Source: Arthrobacter sp. Leaf141 (GTDB taxonomy: Bacteria > Actinomycetota > Actinomycetes > Actinomycetales > Micrococcaceae). Taken from it: a stretch of 45,063 nucleotides of DNA. Position 1 is the stretch's first letter. Each line of letters opens with the position of its first letter. The position numbers were made by a program, and so were the translations under genes. Under the pieces are notes generated by a model. It ran no database searches and was not told the DNA's origin. It saw only the letters and a list, made by a program, of their open reading frames with translations. Shown here piece after piece: positions 9,146 to 17,960 of this stretch. The stretch lies in NCBI RefSeq assembly GCF_001424565.1, contig NZ_LMOL01000005.1, positions 556,362-601,424 of the forward strand, given 5' to 3'.

Positions 9146-10384
9146 TTAACTGCCGGCCGGGCCTTCTTTGGAGTCCTTGGCGTGCTCCGGCTCCGCGTGC
9201 CCGGATGGACGGTCGCCGAACACGCGCCTGGGGATCTTCCCTTCCACATCGGCAGGAATGGGCGGGTTCTTCTCATCGTCGCGGCTCATGGCACCAAGCT
9301 TAGATCCCTGCCGGTTGGCGGCCGCCCATCCCAGCGCCGGGCCCAGGCCGGTGGCGATGTCCGTGAGGATCTGTACATAGTCCTCATGGTCGAAGCTGAA
9401 CGGCAGGGCGAACGCCACCTCGTCAACTTCCTGGTAACCCGCGTGCGCCTGCAGCTGCTCCGCAATCTCGCTGCTGGTCCCGATGAGGTCCGGAGCGAAC
9501 ATCATCCGTTTCGGCCCCTGTGGCACGGCGGTGCGGGGCGTCCGCTCGTCGACGTACCGCTGGTACTTGGCACGCTGTCCGGGGGAAGCGGAGTCGGTAG
9601 GGATGACCACCAGACCCTGTGAGACGCGCGCAGGGGTGTGCTGACGGGCTCCCGCCGCTGCGCGGAAGGCCCTGATCTGGGACTGCTGGATCCGGGCAAA
9701 GTCCGGGGCCTCGCCCTCACCGGGAAAAATGACGCTGCTGGAGAGCAGGTTGAACCCGTTTTCCCCGGCCCACACGGCAGACTTCCGGCTGGCAGCGCCG
9801 TACCAGAGCCGGCCCCGCAGTCCCTTGGAGTGCGGTTCAACGCGGTTGGAGAACTCCTCCACCACGCCCTGCTTGCCGCTGAACTCCCTGACGGGTTCGC
9901 CGGCAATCATCCGTCCCAGCCGGTCCACGCGGGTGTAACCGAAATCCTCCACGTCCGCGGAATCCGGGTACAGCTCCTGCCTCACGGTGTCCCACTGCAT
10001 CGGTTCCCCAACACTGACGCCCGGATTGATGCGGCCGCCGGATAGCAGGTCCACCGTGGCCAGGTCCTCAGCCAGTCGCAGCGGGTTCTCCCACCCCAAA
10101 GGCGTCACCGCGGTACCAAGTTCAATCCGGGAGGTGCGCTGGCTGGCAGCGGCCATGACAGCGATGGGGGAGGAGATCCCGTATTGGAGGTGCCGGTGGC
10201 GCAGCCAGGCACTGTCGAACCCCAGCCGCTCACCCAGTTCGATGACCTGCAGCGTGCTCTCGTGCCCGGCGGCCGGATCCGCAGGATCAAACAGGCCAAT
10301 GGTCAGGAAACCCAGCTTGCGCAGCGGGCGTGGGGAGTCGGGCACGGTGTCCTCCGGGAAGTTCTGCAGTGGGCTGATCCCCAC
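9146..10384 (-). CDS. LLM-class flavin-dependent oxidoreductase
   Basis: This 412-residue luciferase-like monooxygenase family protein (TIM barrel binding FMN or F420) has blocks LGFLTIGLFD, ELGERLGFDSAWLRHRH, ELGTAVTPLGWENPLRLAEDLATVDLLSGGR, LWYGAASRKSAVWAGENG and TPARVSQGLVVIP, seen in part. The reaction is unknown. The last 45 residues are a charged, Pro-rich tail. The GTG at 10384 is the longest supported start. A second GTG at 10345 (MPDSPRPL) follows GGAGG at short spacing and is equally plausible. It is divergent from the photolyase gene, with 43 bases between the two outer start codons. Confidence 0.88.
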   Translation of the reverse strand: MGISPLQNFPEDTVPDSPRPLRKLGFLTIGLFDPADPAAGHESTLQVIELGERLGFDSAWLRHRHLQYGISSPIAVMAAASQRTSRIELGTAVTPLGWENPLRLAEDLATVDLLSGGRINPGVSVGEPMQWDTVRQELYPDSADVEDFGYTRVDRLGRMIAGEPVREFSGKQGVVEEFSNRVEPHSKGLRGRLWYGAASRKSAVWAGENGFNLLSSSVIFPGEGEAPDFARIQQSQIRAFRAAAGARQHTPARVSQGLVVIPTDSASPGQRAKYQRYVDERTPRTAVPQGPKRMMFAPDLIGTSSEIAEQLQAHAGYQEVDEVAFALPFSFDHEDYVQILTDIATGLGPALGWAAANRQGSKLGAMSRDDEKNPPIPADVEGKIPRRVFGDRPSGHAEPEHAKDSKEGPAGS

Positions 10385-10415
10385 AGTATTCGCTCCAGAT
10401 GGAGGCAGTTCGCAT

Positions 10416-10421
10416 TATCGT
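10416..10421 (+). promoter_or_regulatory. Leaderless-type -10 (TATCGT) of the photolyase gene
   Basis: TATCGT lies exactly 6 bases before the ATG at 10428, and no ribosome site is present. The promoter occupies the short region shared with the divergent LLM gene. Confidence 0.55.
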
Positions 10422-10427
10422 TACGTC

Positions 10428-12044
10428 ATGACATCCGGCCTCCACGTCCGCCTCGTCCTGCCCCATCAGCTTTTTGACCAGCACCTCGACGAGACCGACG
10501 GGACAATGTTCGTGCTGATCGAGCACGACCTGCTCTTCCGCCAGTACTCGTTCCATTCGCACAAACTGGTCCTGCACCGTGCTTCCATGACCCGGTTCGC
10601 CCGCAGGCTGCGGGATCAGGGGCATGACGTGGCTGTTTTGGAGAGCTCCGCCAACCGCTCGTCGCGGGCGCAGCTCGCGGAATTCATCCGGCACCGCCAT
10701 CCGGCGAAGGTGACCTGGTTCGATGTTGTGGACGACTGGCTGGAAAAGGACCTGGTGGCGGGCCTCGGGGACACCGGCTACCGGATGCGTGCCGACGACG
10801 TCCTGGAGACGCCCAACTTCCTTACGGACCGCAGCCGGATCGATTCCTGGTTCGCCGATAACCCGGCCCGCATGCACGACTTCTACGTCTGGCAGCGCCG
10901 CCGGCTGAACGTCCTGGTCCAGAACGGGGATCCTGTGGGCGGGAAGTGGTCGTTCGATGCCGAGAACCGGAAGAAGCTTCCGCGCGGCTATGTGCCGCCC
11001 ACAGTAGGCCTCTTCGCCCGCCATTCCGACCCGCAGCAACAGGGAACCTTTGACCTCGAAAGCCTGACGGCTTACCCTGGCGAGGCAAAAGGCGACCAGC
11101 CCGGGGAGCCTTCGCCCGACGTCGTACGGGCGATTGAATGGGTTGCGAAGGAATTCCCGGCGGCCCCGGGCGACCCGCACCTGTTCGCCTGGCCCACCAG
11201 CGCCGACGAAGCCCGCCGGCACCTCCAGGAGTTCATCACTGAACGGCTGGCGGACTTCGGGCCGTACGAGGATGCGATTTCCCGCGAGCATCCGTTCATC
11301 AACCACGCTCTGCTGACCCCGGCGCTCAACATCGGGCTGCTCGACCCCCGGGAAGTTGTCCAGGCGGTCCTGGACGGCGCGGACCAATCCACCCCGCTGG
11401 CGTCCCTCGAGGGCTTTATCCGGCAGGTGATCGGGTGGCGGGAATACATGCGCGCCACGTACCGCACGCGCGGCCGCCAGATGCGGAGCGCCAACGGGCT
11501 CAACCACAGGAACGGGCTGGGGGAGGGGTGGTGGGATGGAACCACGGGCCTGGCGCCTGTGGACCTGGTCATCTCCCGTGTACTGGCCACCGGATACGCC
11601 CACCACATTGAACGGCTGATGGTACTGGGCAACGCGATGTCCTTGCTGCGGATACACCCCGACGACGCCTACGAGTGGTTCATGGAACTGTTCATCGACG
11701 CCTATGACTGGGTCATGGTGCCCAACGTCTACGCCATGAGCCAGTTCGCTGCAGGTGCCGACATCACCACCAAACCCTATGTGTCCGGCAGCAACTACCT
11801 GAAGAAAATGTCGGACCTGCCCGCCGGCGACTGGATGCCGGACTGGGACGGCCTGTACTGGGCCTTCGTCGAGGACCACCGGCCCGTCTTCGAACGGAAC
11901 CACCGCGCCAAGATGGTGGTGTCCCTGCTCGACGGCATGGAGGATGGGAAGCGGCGGGAGCACCGCCGTCGTGCGGATGCCCTGCTGAAGAGTCCCGACG
12001 GCGCGGCGACGCGGTTGCTGAGCCCGCCGCAGCACCGGCCATGA
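10428..12044 (+). CDS. Cryptochrome/photolyase-family protein (FeS-BCP/PhrB type) lacking cysteines
   Basis: This 538-residue protein matches the bacterial FeS-BCP group, whose known members are FAD-dependent (6-4) photolyases or cryptochromes. The N-terminal alpha/beta domain begins LVLPHQLFD. The FAD-binding helical part contains QVIGWREYMRATY, GYAHHIER (389-396), VLGNAMSLL, DAYDWVMVPNVYAMSQFA and TKPYVSGSNYLKKMS. Members of this group normally hold a [4Fe-4S] cluster on four cysteines. Here the protein has no cysteine at all, and the cysteine-rich segment is replaced by LPAGDWMPDWDGLYW (464-478). The ATG at 10428 is set by TATCGT 6 bases upstream and by homology. Open frame upstream is antisense to the LLM gene. 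It may still repair DNA, or act as a light or redox sensor. Confidence 0.9.
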   Translation: MTSGLHVRLVLPHQLFDQHLDETDGTMFVLIEHDLLFRQYSFHSHKLVLHRASMTRFARRLRDQGHDVAVLESSANRSSRAQLAEFIRHRHPAKVTWFDVVDDWLEKDLVAGLGDTGYRMRADDVLETPNFLTDRSRIDSWFADNPARMHDFYVWQRRRLNVLVQNGDPVGGKWSFDAENRKKLPRGYVPPTVGLFARHSDPQQQGTFDLESLTAYPGEAKGDQPGEPSPDVVRAIEWVAKEFPAAPGDPHLFAWPTSADEARRHLQEFITERLADFGPYEDAISREHPFINHALLTPALNIGLLDPREVVQAVLDGADQSTPLASLEGFIRQVIGWREYMRATYRTRGRQMRSANGLNHRNGLGEGWWDGTTGLAPVDLVISRVLATGYAHHIERLMVLGNAMSLLRIHPDDAYEWFMELFIDAYDWVMVPNVYAMSQFAAGADITTKPYVSGSNYLKKMSDLPAGDWMPDWDGLYWAFVEDHRPVFERNHRAKMVVSLLDGMEDGKRREHRRRADALLKSPDGAATRLLSPPQHRP

Positions 12045-12058
12045 CCAGGCAGACGGCT

Positions 12059-12064
12059 TATCCT
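12059..12064 (+). promoter_or_regulatory. Candidate -10 (TATCCT) before the first solute-binding lipoprotein
   Basis: TATCCT in the photolyase-lipoprotein gap would give a leader of about 59 bases ending in the AAGGAGG ribosome site. No clear -35 is visible, and an overlapping TTTAGA is an alternative. Confidence 0.3.
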
Positions 12065-12129
12065 GTTTAGAGGGCGTGACGTGCTGATGGCAGGTCCCCC
12101 TTCCCGGGAGGACAACACAAGGAGGCTCC

Positions 12130-13890
12130 ATGCCTGTCAGGCATCTGATGCGGCTCATCGCCGCGGCATTGGCAGCCGTCCTGGTTCTGTCCGGTTGCCA
12201 GGGCGGCGGCAGCGCACCGGTAGTGGTGGGGGAAACCAAAACCGGCGGCATTGCCACCGTGGCGGAGGTAAACGCCTTCACCTCGTTCAACCCCTTCAGC
12301 GCTGACGGCAACACCGATATCAATTCCAAGATCGGCGCCGTCACGCACTCCGGCTTCCATTTCCTGGACCAAACGGCCCGGGTGGTGCGGAATGACAAAT
12401 TCGGCAGCTACGAAAAGATCTCCGACCAGCCGCTCAAGGTCCGCTACACGGTCAACGAAGGCGTCAAATGGTCCGACGGCGAGGCCATCGACGCCGGGGA
12501 CCTTCTCCTTGCGTGGGCGGCCGGGTCAGGATACTTCGACGACGAGGATCCGGCCCTCGGTACCGGCACCACGTACTTCGATTCGGCCGCGGACACCGGC
12601 GGCCTCGCGGGCACGGTTCTCCCCGAACTCGGCGATGACGGCCGGTCCATCACGCTGGAGTACACCCAGCCTTACGCCGACTGGGAGGTGGCGTTCGACG
12701 TCGGCCTGCCGGCGCATGTGGTCGCGGCCAAGGGCGGCCTCAGCGACGAGGACGCCTTGGTCAAACTCCTCGAGGAATCACCGCGCGGCAACCCGGAAAA
12801 GCCGGCAGTCAACGCCGACCTGAAAAAGGTGGCGGATTTCTGGAACTCCGGGTTCAATACTTCGGCCATCCCCGATGACCCCTCGCTCTACCTCTCCAGC
12901 GGCCCCTTCATCGTCCAGGACATCGTGCCGGACGTCTCCATGAAACTGGTGCGGAACCGGGACTACGTCTGGGGCCAGGAACCCCGGCTCGACGAGATCA
13001 ACGTCCGGTTCACCGCGAGTTTCCCCGCAGCTGTCGACGCCCTCCGGAACGGCCAGGCGGACATCATCGCGCCGCAGCCCTCCGCCGGGAATGAGGCCAT
13101 TTTCGCCGGCCTGACCTCGCAAGGGGTCACGGTGGAAAGGTACAGCCAGTCCGGCTATGACCACCTCGACCTGAACTTCACCGGGCCGTTTGCCGCCCGG
13201 GAAGTCCGCGAAGCGTTCCTGAAGACAGTTCCCCGGGAAGCCATCGTTGAGGCCGTGGTGGGGGACCTGCTTCCGGATGCCAAACCACTGGATTCCCACG
13301 TGTTCCTTCCTGCGCAGCCGAAATACGGCGACACCGTCAAAAACAACGGTTCGGAAGCCTATGCGGACGTGGACATCGAGGGCGCCAAAAAGCTGTTGGC
13401 CGGCAAAACGCCCACCATCCGCATTCTGTTCAACCGCGACAACCCCAACCGGGCGGAGTCATTTGGGTTGATCCGTGACTCCGCGAAGCTTGCCGGCTTC
13501 ACCGTGGTGGACGCCGGCGAAGGAAACGCCGACTGGACCAGGTCCCTGGGCAGCAGCAACCACGACGCCACGCTCCTCGGGTGGATCGGAACCGGCGCCG
13601 GAGTCAGCCGCGTGCCGCAGATTTTCCGGACCGGGGCGGGGAGCAACTTCAACGGGTTCTCCGATGACGCTGCGGATAAAGCCATGGCGGAGCTCTCCGG
13701 CACCACGGACCTGGGCAAACAGGATGATCTGCTGGTCGCCGTGGACAAACGGCTGTGGGAGAACGCCTACGGCCTCCCGCTGTACCAGACAGTCGGGGCC
13801 ACCGCCGTGGGGCCGCGGATCACCGGTGTGAAATCCAGCGCCGGGCCGCTGGGCGTCTGGTGGAATGTCTGGGAATGGCGGCTGGCGTAG
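12130..13890 (+). CDS. Family 5 solute-binding lipoprotein, possibly LpqW-like
   Basis: This 586-residue ABC-type family 5 (peptide/nickel class) binding protein is lipid-anchored. A signal peptide ends in the lipobox LSGC at about residues 18-21. Family features are YTVNEGVKWSDGEAIDAGDLL, seen in parts, and YLSSGPFIVQDI, IIAPQPSAGN and WWNVWEWRLA near the end. The ATG at 12130 has an excellent AAGGAGG ribosome site. It is separated by about 300 bases from the second binding protein and is not fused into the oppBCDF unit. Position relative to typA recalls mycobacterial lpqW, a family 5 lipoprotein with a role in cell-envelope glycolipid control rather than proven transport, so this gene may be an orphan regulator-type lipoprotein. 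That link is inference. Confidence 0.88.
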   Translation: MPVRHLMRLIAAALAAVLVLSGCQGGGSAPVVVGETKTGGIATVAEVNAFTSFNPFSADGNTDINSKIGAVTHSGFHFLDQTARVVRNDKFGSYEKISDQPLKVRYTVNEGVKWSDGEAIDAGDLLLAWAAGSGYFDDEDPALGTGTTYFDSAADTGGLAGTVLPELGDDGRSITLEYTQPYADWEVAFDVGLPAHVVAAKGGLSDEDALVKLLEESPRGNPEKPAVNADLKKVADFWNSGFNTSAIPDDPSLYLSSGPFIVQDIVPDVSMKLVRNRDYVWGQEPRLDEINVRFTASFPAAVDALRNGQADIIAPQPSAGNEAIFAGLTSQGVTVERYSQSGYDHLDLNFTGPFAAREVREAFLKTVPREAIVEAVVGDLLPDAKPLDSHVFLPAQPKYGDTVKNNGSEAYADVDIEGAKKLLAGKTPTIRILFNRDNPNRAESFGLIRDSAKLAGFTVVDAGEGNADWTRSLGSSNHDATLLGWIGTGAGVSRVPQIFRTGAGSNFNGFSDDAADKAMAELSGTTDLGKQDDLLVAVDKRLWENAYGLPLYQTVGATAVGPRITGVKSSAGPLGVWWNVWEWRLA

Positions 13891-14188
13891 CCGCGTTCTG
13901 ATCGGCTGCCGCACAAAGTGGCGGCGACGGACTCCGGCTGGGAGCGGTTCCACTCCCGATTTCACAGCTGCCACTACCCGCGAGTAGCATGTGACTTGCA
14001 CAACTTCCGTTTACCGACTAGCGCGGCGAACGGCGCCGGTTACGGTTTGGCAACGGAGTACCAGTATTTGGACTTCAAGCGGTTAGGCTACTCGTATATG
14101 TAGGCCCCGTCACAGCGGACAGCTGTGCCCGGCCTGCGGGGAAACACAAGATTCCCCTCGTTATCTCCCACAACTCATAGGAGGCGGA
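13891..14188 (+). promoter_or_regulatory. Long leader/promoter region of the peptide transporter
   Basis: These 298 bases hold no gene. A -35-like TTGGAC at 14068-14073 is followed by an AT-rich TCGTATAT around 14092-14099, a promoter candidate with a loose spacer. Two inverted repeats follow: CACAGC/GCTGTG in the segment near 14112-14127, and GGGGAA (14138-14143) with TTCCCC (14152-14157). They could fold in the leader. AGGAGG at 14179-14184 is the ribosome site of the next gene. Confidence 0.4.
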
Positions 14189-15826
14189 ATGCGTTTCACG
14201 CGCACTTCCAAAGCACTGGGCATGGCGGCAATCGCCGCGCTTGCCCTTACCGGTTGCGGCGCCGGAGGCGGCAGCAATGACGGTGCCAGCGGTGGTGACA
14301 CGAACCGTGTGATCATCGTGGACGGTTCTGAACCCCAGCGGCCGCTCATGCCGGCAGACACCAACGAAGTTGGTGGCGGCAAGATCATCGATATGGTTTT
14401 CGCCGGCCTCGTCAGCTATGACCCGAGCGGCAAGCCGGTCAACGAGATGGCAGAGTCCATCGAGGCGCCGGACGGCCAGAACTACACCATCAAGATCAAG
14501 TCCGGCGAAAAATTCACCAACGGCGAGGCCATCACGGCCAAGACCTTCGTGGATGCCTGGAACTTCGGTGCGGCCGCCAAGAACGCCCAGCTGAGCAGCT
14601 CCTTCTTTGAGTCCATCAAGGGCTACGACGAAGTCAACGCAGAAGGTTCAACGGCTGACACCATGTCCGGCCTGAAGGTCGTTGACGATACGACGTTTAC
14701 CGTTGAACTCGGCCAGCCTGAGTCCGACTGGCCGCTCCGCCTCGGCTACAGCGCGTTTGCTCCGGTCCCCGCGGGCGCACTCGCTGACCCCAAGGGATTC
14801 GGTGAAACCCCTGTTGGCAATGGCCCGTACAAGCTGGCCGACGGCGGCTGGCAGCACAACGTGCAGATCCAGCTCGTTCCGAACCCGGACTACGACGGTC
14901 CGCGCAAGCCCAAAAACGGCGGCGTTACGTTCAAGATTTTCCAGAACGATGACACTGCCTACCAGGACCTCCTGAGCAACAGCCTCGACGTACTCCAGAC
15001 GATCCCCACCAGCGCGCTGGCCAACTTCGAGTCCGACCTGGGCGACCGTACGATCAACAAGCCGTACGCCGGCAACCAGACCATCGCCATCCCGGAATAC
15101 CTTCCCGAGTGGAGCGGCGAGGCGGGCAAGCTCCGCCGCCAGGCCATCTCCATGGCGATCAACCGTGATGAGATCACCAAGGTCATCTTCAACGGTGCCC
15201 GCCAGCCCGCCAAGGACTTCACGGCCCCCGTGCTGGACGGCTACAGCGACAGCATCCCCGGCCACGAAAACCTCGAATTCAACGAGACCAAGGCCAAGGA
15301 CCTGTGGAAGCAAGCCGATGCCATCCAGAAGTGGGACGCGAACAGCACTTTCTCCATCGCCTACAACGCCGACAAGGGCGGACACCAGGCCTGGGTTGAA
15401 GCTGTTGTGAACCAGATCAAGAACACCCTTGGCATCAAGGCTGAAGGTAAGCCGTACCCCACCTTCAAGGAAGCCCGCAACGATGCAACCGCAGGCACCC
15501 TGACCGGTTCAATCCGTGCGGGATGGCAGGCAGACTACCCGTCGCTGTACAACTTCCTCGGACCGATCTACAAGACCGGTGCAGGTTCCAATGACGCCCG
15601 CTACGCCAACCCGGCGTTTGATGAAGCGATCTCAAAGGGCCTCGGAGCCTCCTCTGTGAGCGAAGGCAACCAAGCGATGAACAAGGCGCAGGAGACCCTG
15701 CTGACGGATCTCCCCGCCATCCCGCTGTGGTACCAGGTTTCCCAGGGCGGCTGGAGTGACAACGTCACCAATGTCGACTACGGCTGGAACGGCGTACCGC
15801 TGTACTACCAGATCACCGGCAAGTAA
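14189..15826 (+). CDS. Oligopeptide ABC transporter substrate-binding lipoprotein
   Basis: This 545-residue family 5 binding protein (OppA/DppA class) captures peptides outside the membrane for the permease/ATPase encoded next. A signal peptide with the lipobox LTGC at about residues 21-24 precedes a Gly/Ser-rich linker (GAGGGSND). Family blocks include NYTIKIKSGEKFTNGEAIT, GNGPYKLADGGW, MAINRDEITKVIFNGA and DLPAIPLWYQ. The ATG at 14189 has AGGAGG close upstream. A strong terminator follows before oppB, so the binding protein is probably made in excess over the membrane parts. The codons are nearly all major ones, suggesting high expression. Confidence 0.95.
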   Translation: MRFTRTSKALGMAAIAALALTGCGAGGGSNDGASGGDTNRVIIVDGSEPQRPLMPADTNEVGGGKIIDMVFAGLVSYDPSGKPVNEMAESIEAPDGQNYTIKIKSGEKFTNGEAITAKTFVDAWNFGAAAKNAQLSSSFFESIKGYDEVNAEGSTADTMSGLKVVDDTTFTVELGQPESDWPLRLGYSAFAPVPAGALADPKGFGETPVGNGPYKLADGGWQHNVQIQLVPNPDYDGPRKPKNGGVTFKIFQNDDTAYQDLLSNSLDVLQTIPTSALANFESDLGDRTINKPYAGNQTIAIPEYLPEWSGEAGKLRRQAISMAINRDEITKVIFNGARQPAKDFTAPVLDGYSDSIPGHENLEFNETKAKDLWKQADAIQKWDANSTFSIAYNADKGGHQAWVEAVVNQIKNTLGIKAEGKPYPTFKEARNDATAGTLTGSIRAGWQADYPSLYNFLGPIYKTGAGSNDARYANPAFDEAISKGLGASSVSEGNQAMNKAQETLLTDLPAIPLWYQVSQGGWSDNVTNVDYGWNGVPLYYQITGK

Positions 15827-15835
15827 CTGAATAGG

Positions 15836-15880
15836 ACGACGGCGGGGGGCTCCCTTCAGGGGTACCTCCGCCGTCGTTTT
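15836..15880 (+). terminator. Terminator after the peptide-binding protein
   Basis: ACGACGGCGG (15836-15845) pairs with CCGCCGTCGT (15868-15877), with further pairs inside, and is followed by TTTT. It probably ends most oppA-type transcripts, with partial read-through into the permease genes. Confidence 0.9.
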
Positions 15881-15978
15881 GTTGCCCTCAATCCTTCGCC
15901 CGGACTCCGGGAGTATTATCGCGGTTGGCGGTCGGTGCTATTCCGGCGCTACCTGCTCCTGACTGTAAAGGTTCTTTG

Positions 15979-16038
15979 ATGAACAGCTCCACCACACACC
16001 TGGAGAAGCTGAACGCTTCAAGGGGTGGCATCCTCTGA
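15979..16038 (+). CDS. Candidate 19-residue leader peptide coupled to the permease gene
   Basis: ATG at 15979 opens a 19-codon frame, MNSSTTHLEKLNASRGGIL, whose TGA overlaps the permease ATG as TGATG. AAGG lies 7 bases before it, a better ribosome site than any placed before the permease ATG itself, where AAGGGG is about 13 bases away. This suggests translational coupling. The peptide matches no family I know. It could be a chance frame. A second-base overlap and a better ribosome site argue for it. Confidence 0.4.
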   Translation: MNSSTTHLEKLNASRGGIL

Positions 16039-16967
16039 TGACCACATATATCCTCAAGCGCTTCCTCCAGGTGATCCCCGTTTTCCTCGGCGCCACGCTG
16101 CTGGTGTATTTCCTGGTTTTCAGCCTCCCCGGCGATCCCATCGCCGCACTGTTCGGCGACAGGCCCGTCAACGAGGCAGTCGCCGCCCAGCTCCGCAAGC
16201 AGTACAACCTTGACCAGCCGTTCTGGATCCAGTACCTGCTCTACCTCAAGAGCATTTTTACCTTCGACCTCGGCCTGGACTTTTCTGGCCGGCCTATCGC
16301 TGCCGTCCTGGGTGAAGTGTTCCCCGTGACCGCCCGCCTGGCCGTCATGGCCCTCATCTTTGAGGGCTTCTTCGGCATTCTCTTCGGCCTGATTGCAGGC
16401 CTGCGCAAGGGAAAAATCTTCGACGCCACCGTTTTGGTAGCCTCGCTGATCGTCATTGGCATCCCGATCTTCGTTCTCGGCTTCGTGCTGCAGTTTTTCA
16501 TCGGCGTCCAACTGGGCTGGGCCAAACCAACCGTGAGCGCCGGCGCGTCAGTGCAGGACCTCATTCTTCCGGCCATCGTGCTGGGGCTGGGTTCGTTCGC
16601 CTACGTTCTGCGGCTCACCCGAACCAGCGTGCTTGAAAACATGAACGCGGACTATGTACGGACCGCCACGGCCAAAGGTCTGTCCCGCTCCCGCGTGGTC
16701 CGGGTCCACATCCTGCGCAACTCGCTCATCCCCGTGATCACGTTCCTTGGTGCTGACCTTGGGGCGCTGATGGGCGGCGCAATCGTTACCGAGGGCATCT
16801 TCAATATCCCAGGTGTGGGGCAGCGGCTATACCGGGCCGTGCTGTCCGGTGAAGGTCCCACAGTCGTGTCCATTGTGACTGTTCTGGTCCTCATCTACGT
16901 TGTATCCAACCTGCTGGTAGACCTTCTGTACGCCTGGCTTGACCCAAGGATCCGCTATGACTCCTGA
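16038..16967 (+). CDS. Peptide ABC transporter permease, OppB/DppB type
   Basis: This 309-residue inner-membrane permease has six predicted membrane segments. The N-terminus ILKRFLQVIPVFLGATLLVY and FSLPGDPI are hallmark DppB/OppB features. The ATPase-contacting EAA loop is near ADYVRTATAKGLSRSRVVRVHILRN, seen in part, and the C-terminus ends LDPRIRYD as usual. It pairs with the next gene, overlapping it by 11 bases. The ATG at 16038 overlaps the stop of a possible leader peptide. Confidence 0.96.
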   Translation: MTTYILKRFLQVIPVFLGATLLVYFLVFSLPGDPIAALFGDRPVNEAVAAQLRKQYNLDQPFWIQYLLYLKSIFTFDLGLDFSGRPIAAVLGEVFPVTARLAVMALIFEGFFGILFGLIAGLRKGKIFDATVLVASLIVIGIPIFVLGFVLQFFIGVQLGWAKPTVSAGASVQDLILPAIVLGLGSFAYVLRLTRTSVLENMNADYVRTATAKGLSRSRVVRVHILRNSLIPVITFLGADLGALMGGAIVTEGIFNIPGVGQRLYRAVLSGEGPTVVSIVTVLVLIYVVSNLLVDLLYAWLDPRIRYDS

Positions 16968-17949
16968 TAACAATCCCAACCGTCCCGGCGAAACGCCAGG
17001 AACCACCCGCAGCCTGGAGCATTTCGTCGCGGAAGTCGCCGAAACACCGCTCCAGGCTGTGGATCAGGTCAAAGAGGAATCAGCCCCGCTCAGCCTGTGG
17101 GGCGAGGCCTGGAAAAACCTCCGCAAGCAACCGCTGTTCCTGATCTCGGCGTTCCTGATCCTGGTCGTGGCCTTGGTGTCGCTCTTCCCGGGATTGTTTT
17201 CTCCCATCAACCCCGCCACCGAAGCATGCCAGCTGTCCAGTTCCAACGGGCCTGCCACGGCGGGGCATCCCCTGGGTTTCACCAAGCAGGGCTGTGACGT
17301 TTACGCGCGCATGATCTTCGGTGCCCAGGCGTCCGTAACGGTGGGCCTGTTCACCACCCTGGGAGTCCTGCTGATCGGCGGCATTGTCGGCTCGATTGCC
17401 GGCTACTATGGCGGCTGGATTGACGCCGTCCTGGCCAGGATCAACGACATCTTCTTCGCATTGCCGCTGATCCTTGGTGCCATCGTCCTGATCCAGGTTC
17501 CCTACTTCCGGGCGAACAGGAATCCGTGGACCCTGGTAGTCATCCTCGTTGTTTTCGGCTGGCCCCAGATTGCCCGCATCACCCGTGGCGCGGTCATTGA
17601 AGTGCGCAATGCAGACTTTGTCACGGCCGCCCGTTCGCTGGGCGTCTCGAAGTTCAGCGCACTTGTCCGCCACGTGTTGCCCAACTCGCTGGCACCCATC
17701 ATTGTGGTTGCGACCATCTCGCTGGGAACCTTCATCGTGGCGGAAGCGACCCTGTCGTTCCTCGGCATTGGGCTGCCGCCCAGCGTGATGTCCTGGGGCA
17801 ACGACATCCAGGCCGCCCAGTCCTCGCTGCGGTCCAATCCGCTGCCCCTGCTGTACCCCGCCATTGCGCTGTCCATTACCGTGCTGAGCTTCATCATGCT
17901 GGGCGATGCCCTGCGTGACGCTCTCGATCCCAAGGCGCGGAAGCGTTGA
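16957..17949 (+). CDS. Peptide ABC transporter permease, OppC/DppC type
   Basis: This 330-residue partner permease has a cytoplasmic N-terminal tail of about 50 residues followed by the DppC-type LWGEAWKNLRKQPLF, SLFPGLFSPINP, the EAA loop near NADFVTAARSLGVSK, and FLGIGLPPSVMSWGN. The ATG at 16957 has AAGGA 6 bases upstream and overlaps the end of the OppB gene. The TTG further upstream is not needed. It forms the channel with the OppB-type subunit. Confidence 0.96.
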   Translation: MTPDNNPNRPGETPGTTRSLEHFVAEVAETPLQAVDQVKEESAPLSLWGEAWKNLRKQPLFLISAFLILVVALVSLFPGLFSPINPATEACQLSSSNGPATAGHPLGFTKQGCDVYARMIFGAQASVTVGLFTTLGVLLIGGIVGSIAGYYGGWIDAVLARINDIFFALPLILGAIVLIQVPYFRANRNPWTLVVILVVFGWPQIARITRGAVIEVRNADFVTAARSLGVSKFSALVRHVLPNSLAPIIVVATISLGTFIVAEATLSFLGIGLPPSVMSWGNDIQAAQSSLRSNPLPLLYPAIALSITVLSFIMLGDALRDALDPKARKR

Positions 17950-17960
17950 GAGGGGATGCT

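Noticed and set aside
8842..9276. Minus-strand open frame across the SDR end and the 199-base gap.
   Set aside because: Ser/Arg/Pro-rich shadow composition, no ribosome site, no recognised motif.
10287..12398. A long open frame on the minus strand across the photolyase gene (about 700 codons).
   Set aside because: It has no family motif, no ribosome site and shadow-like composition. The plus-strand photolyase has clear family blocks and a promoter.
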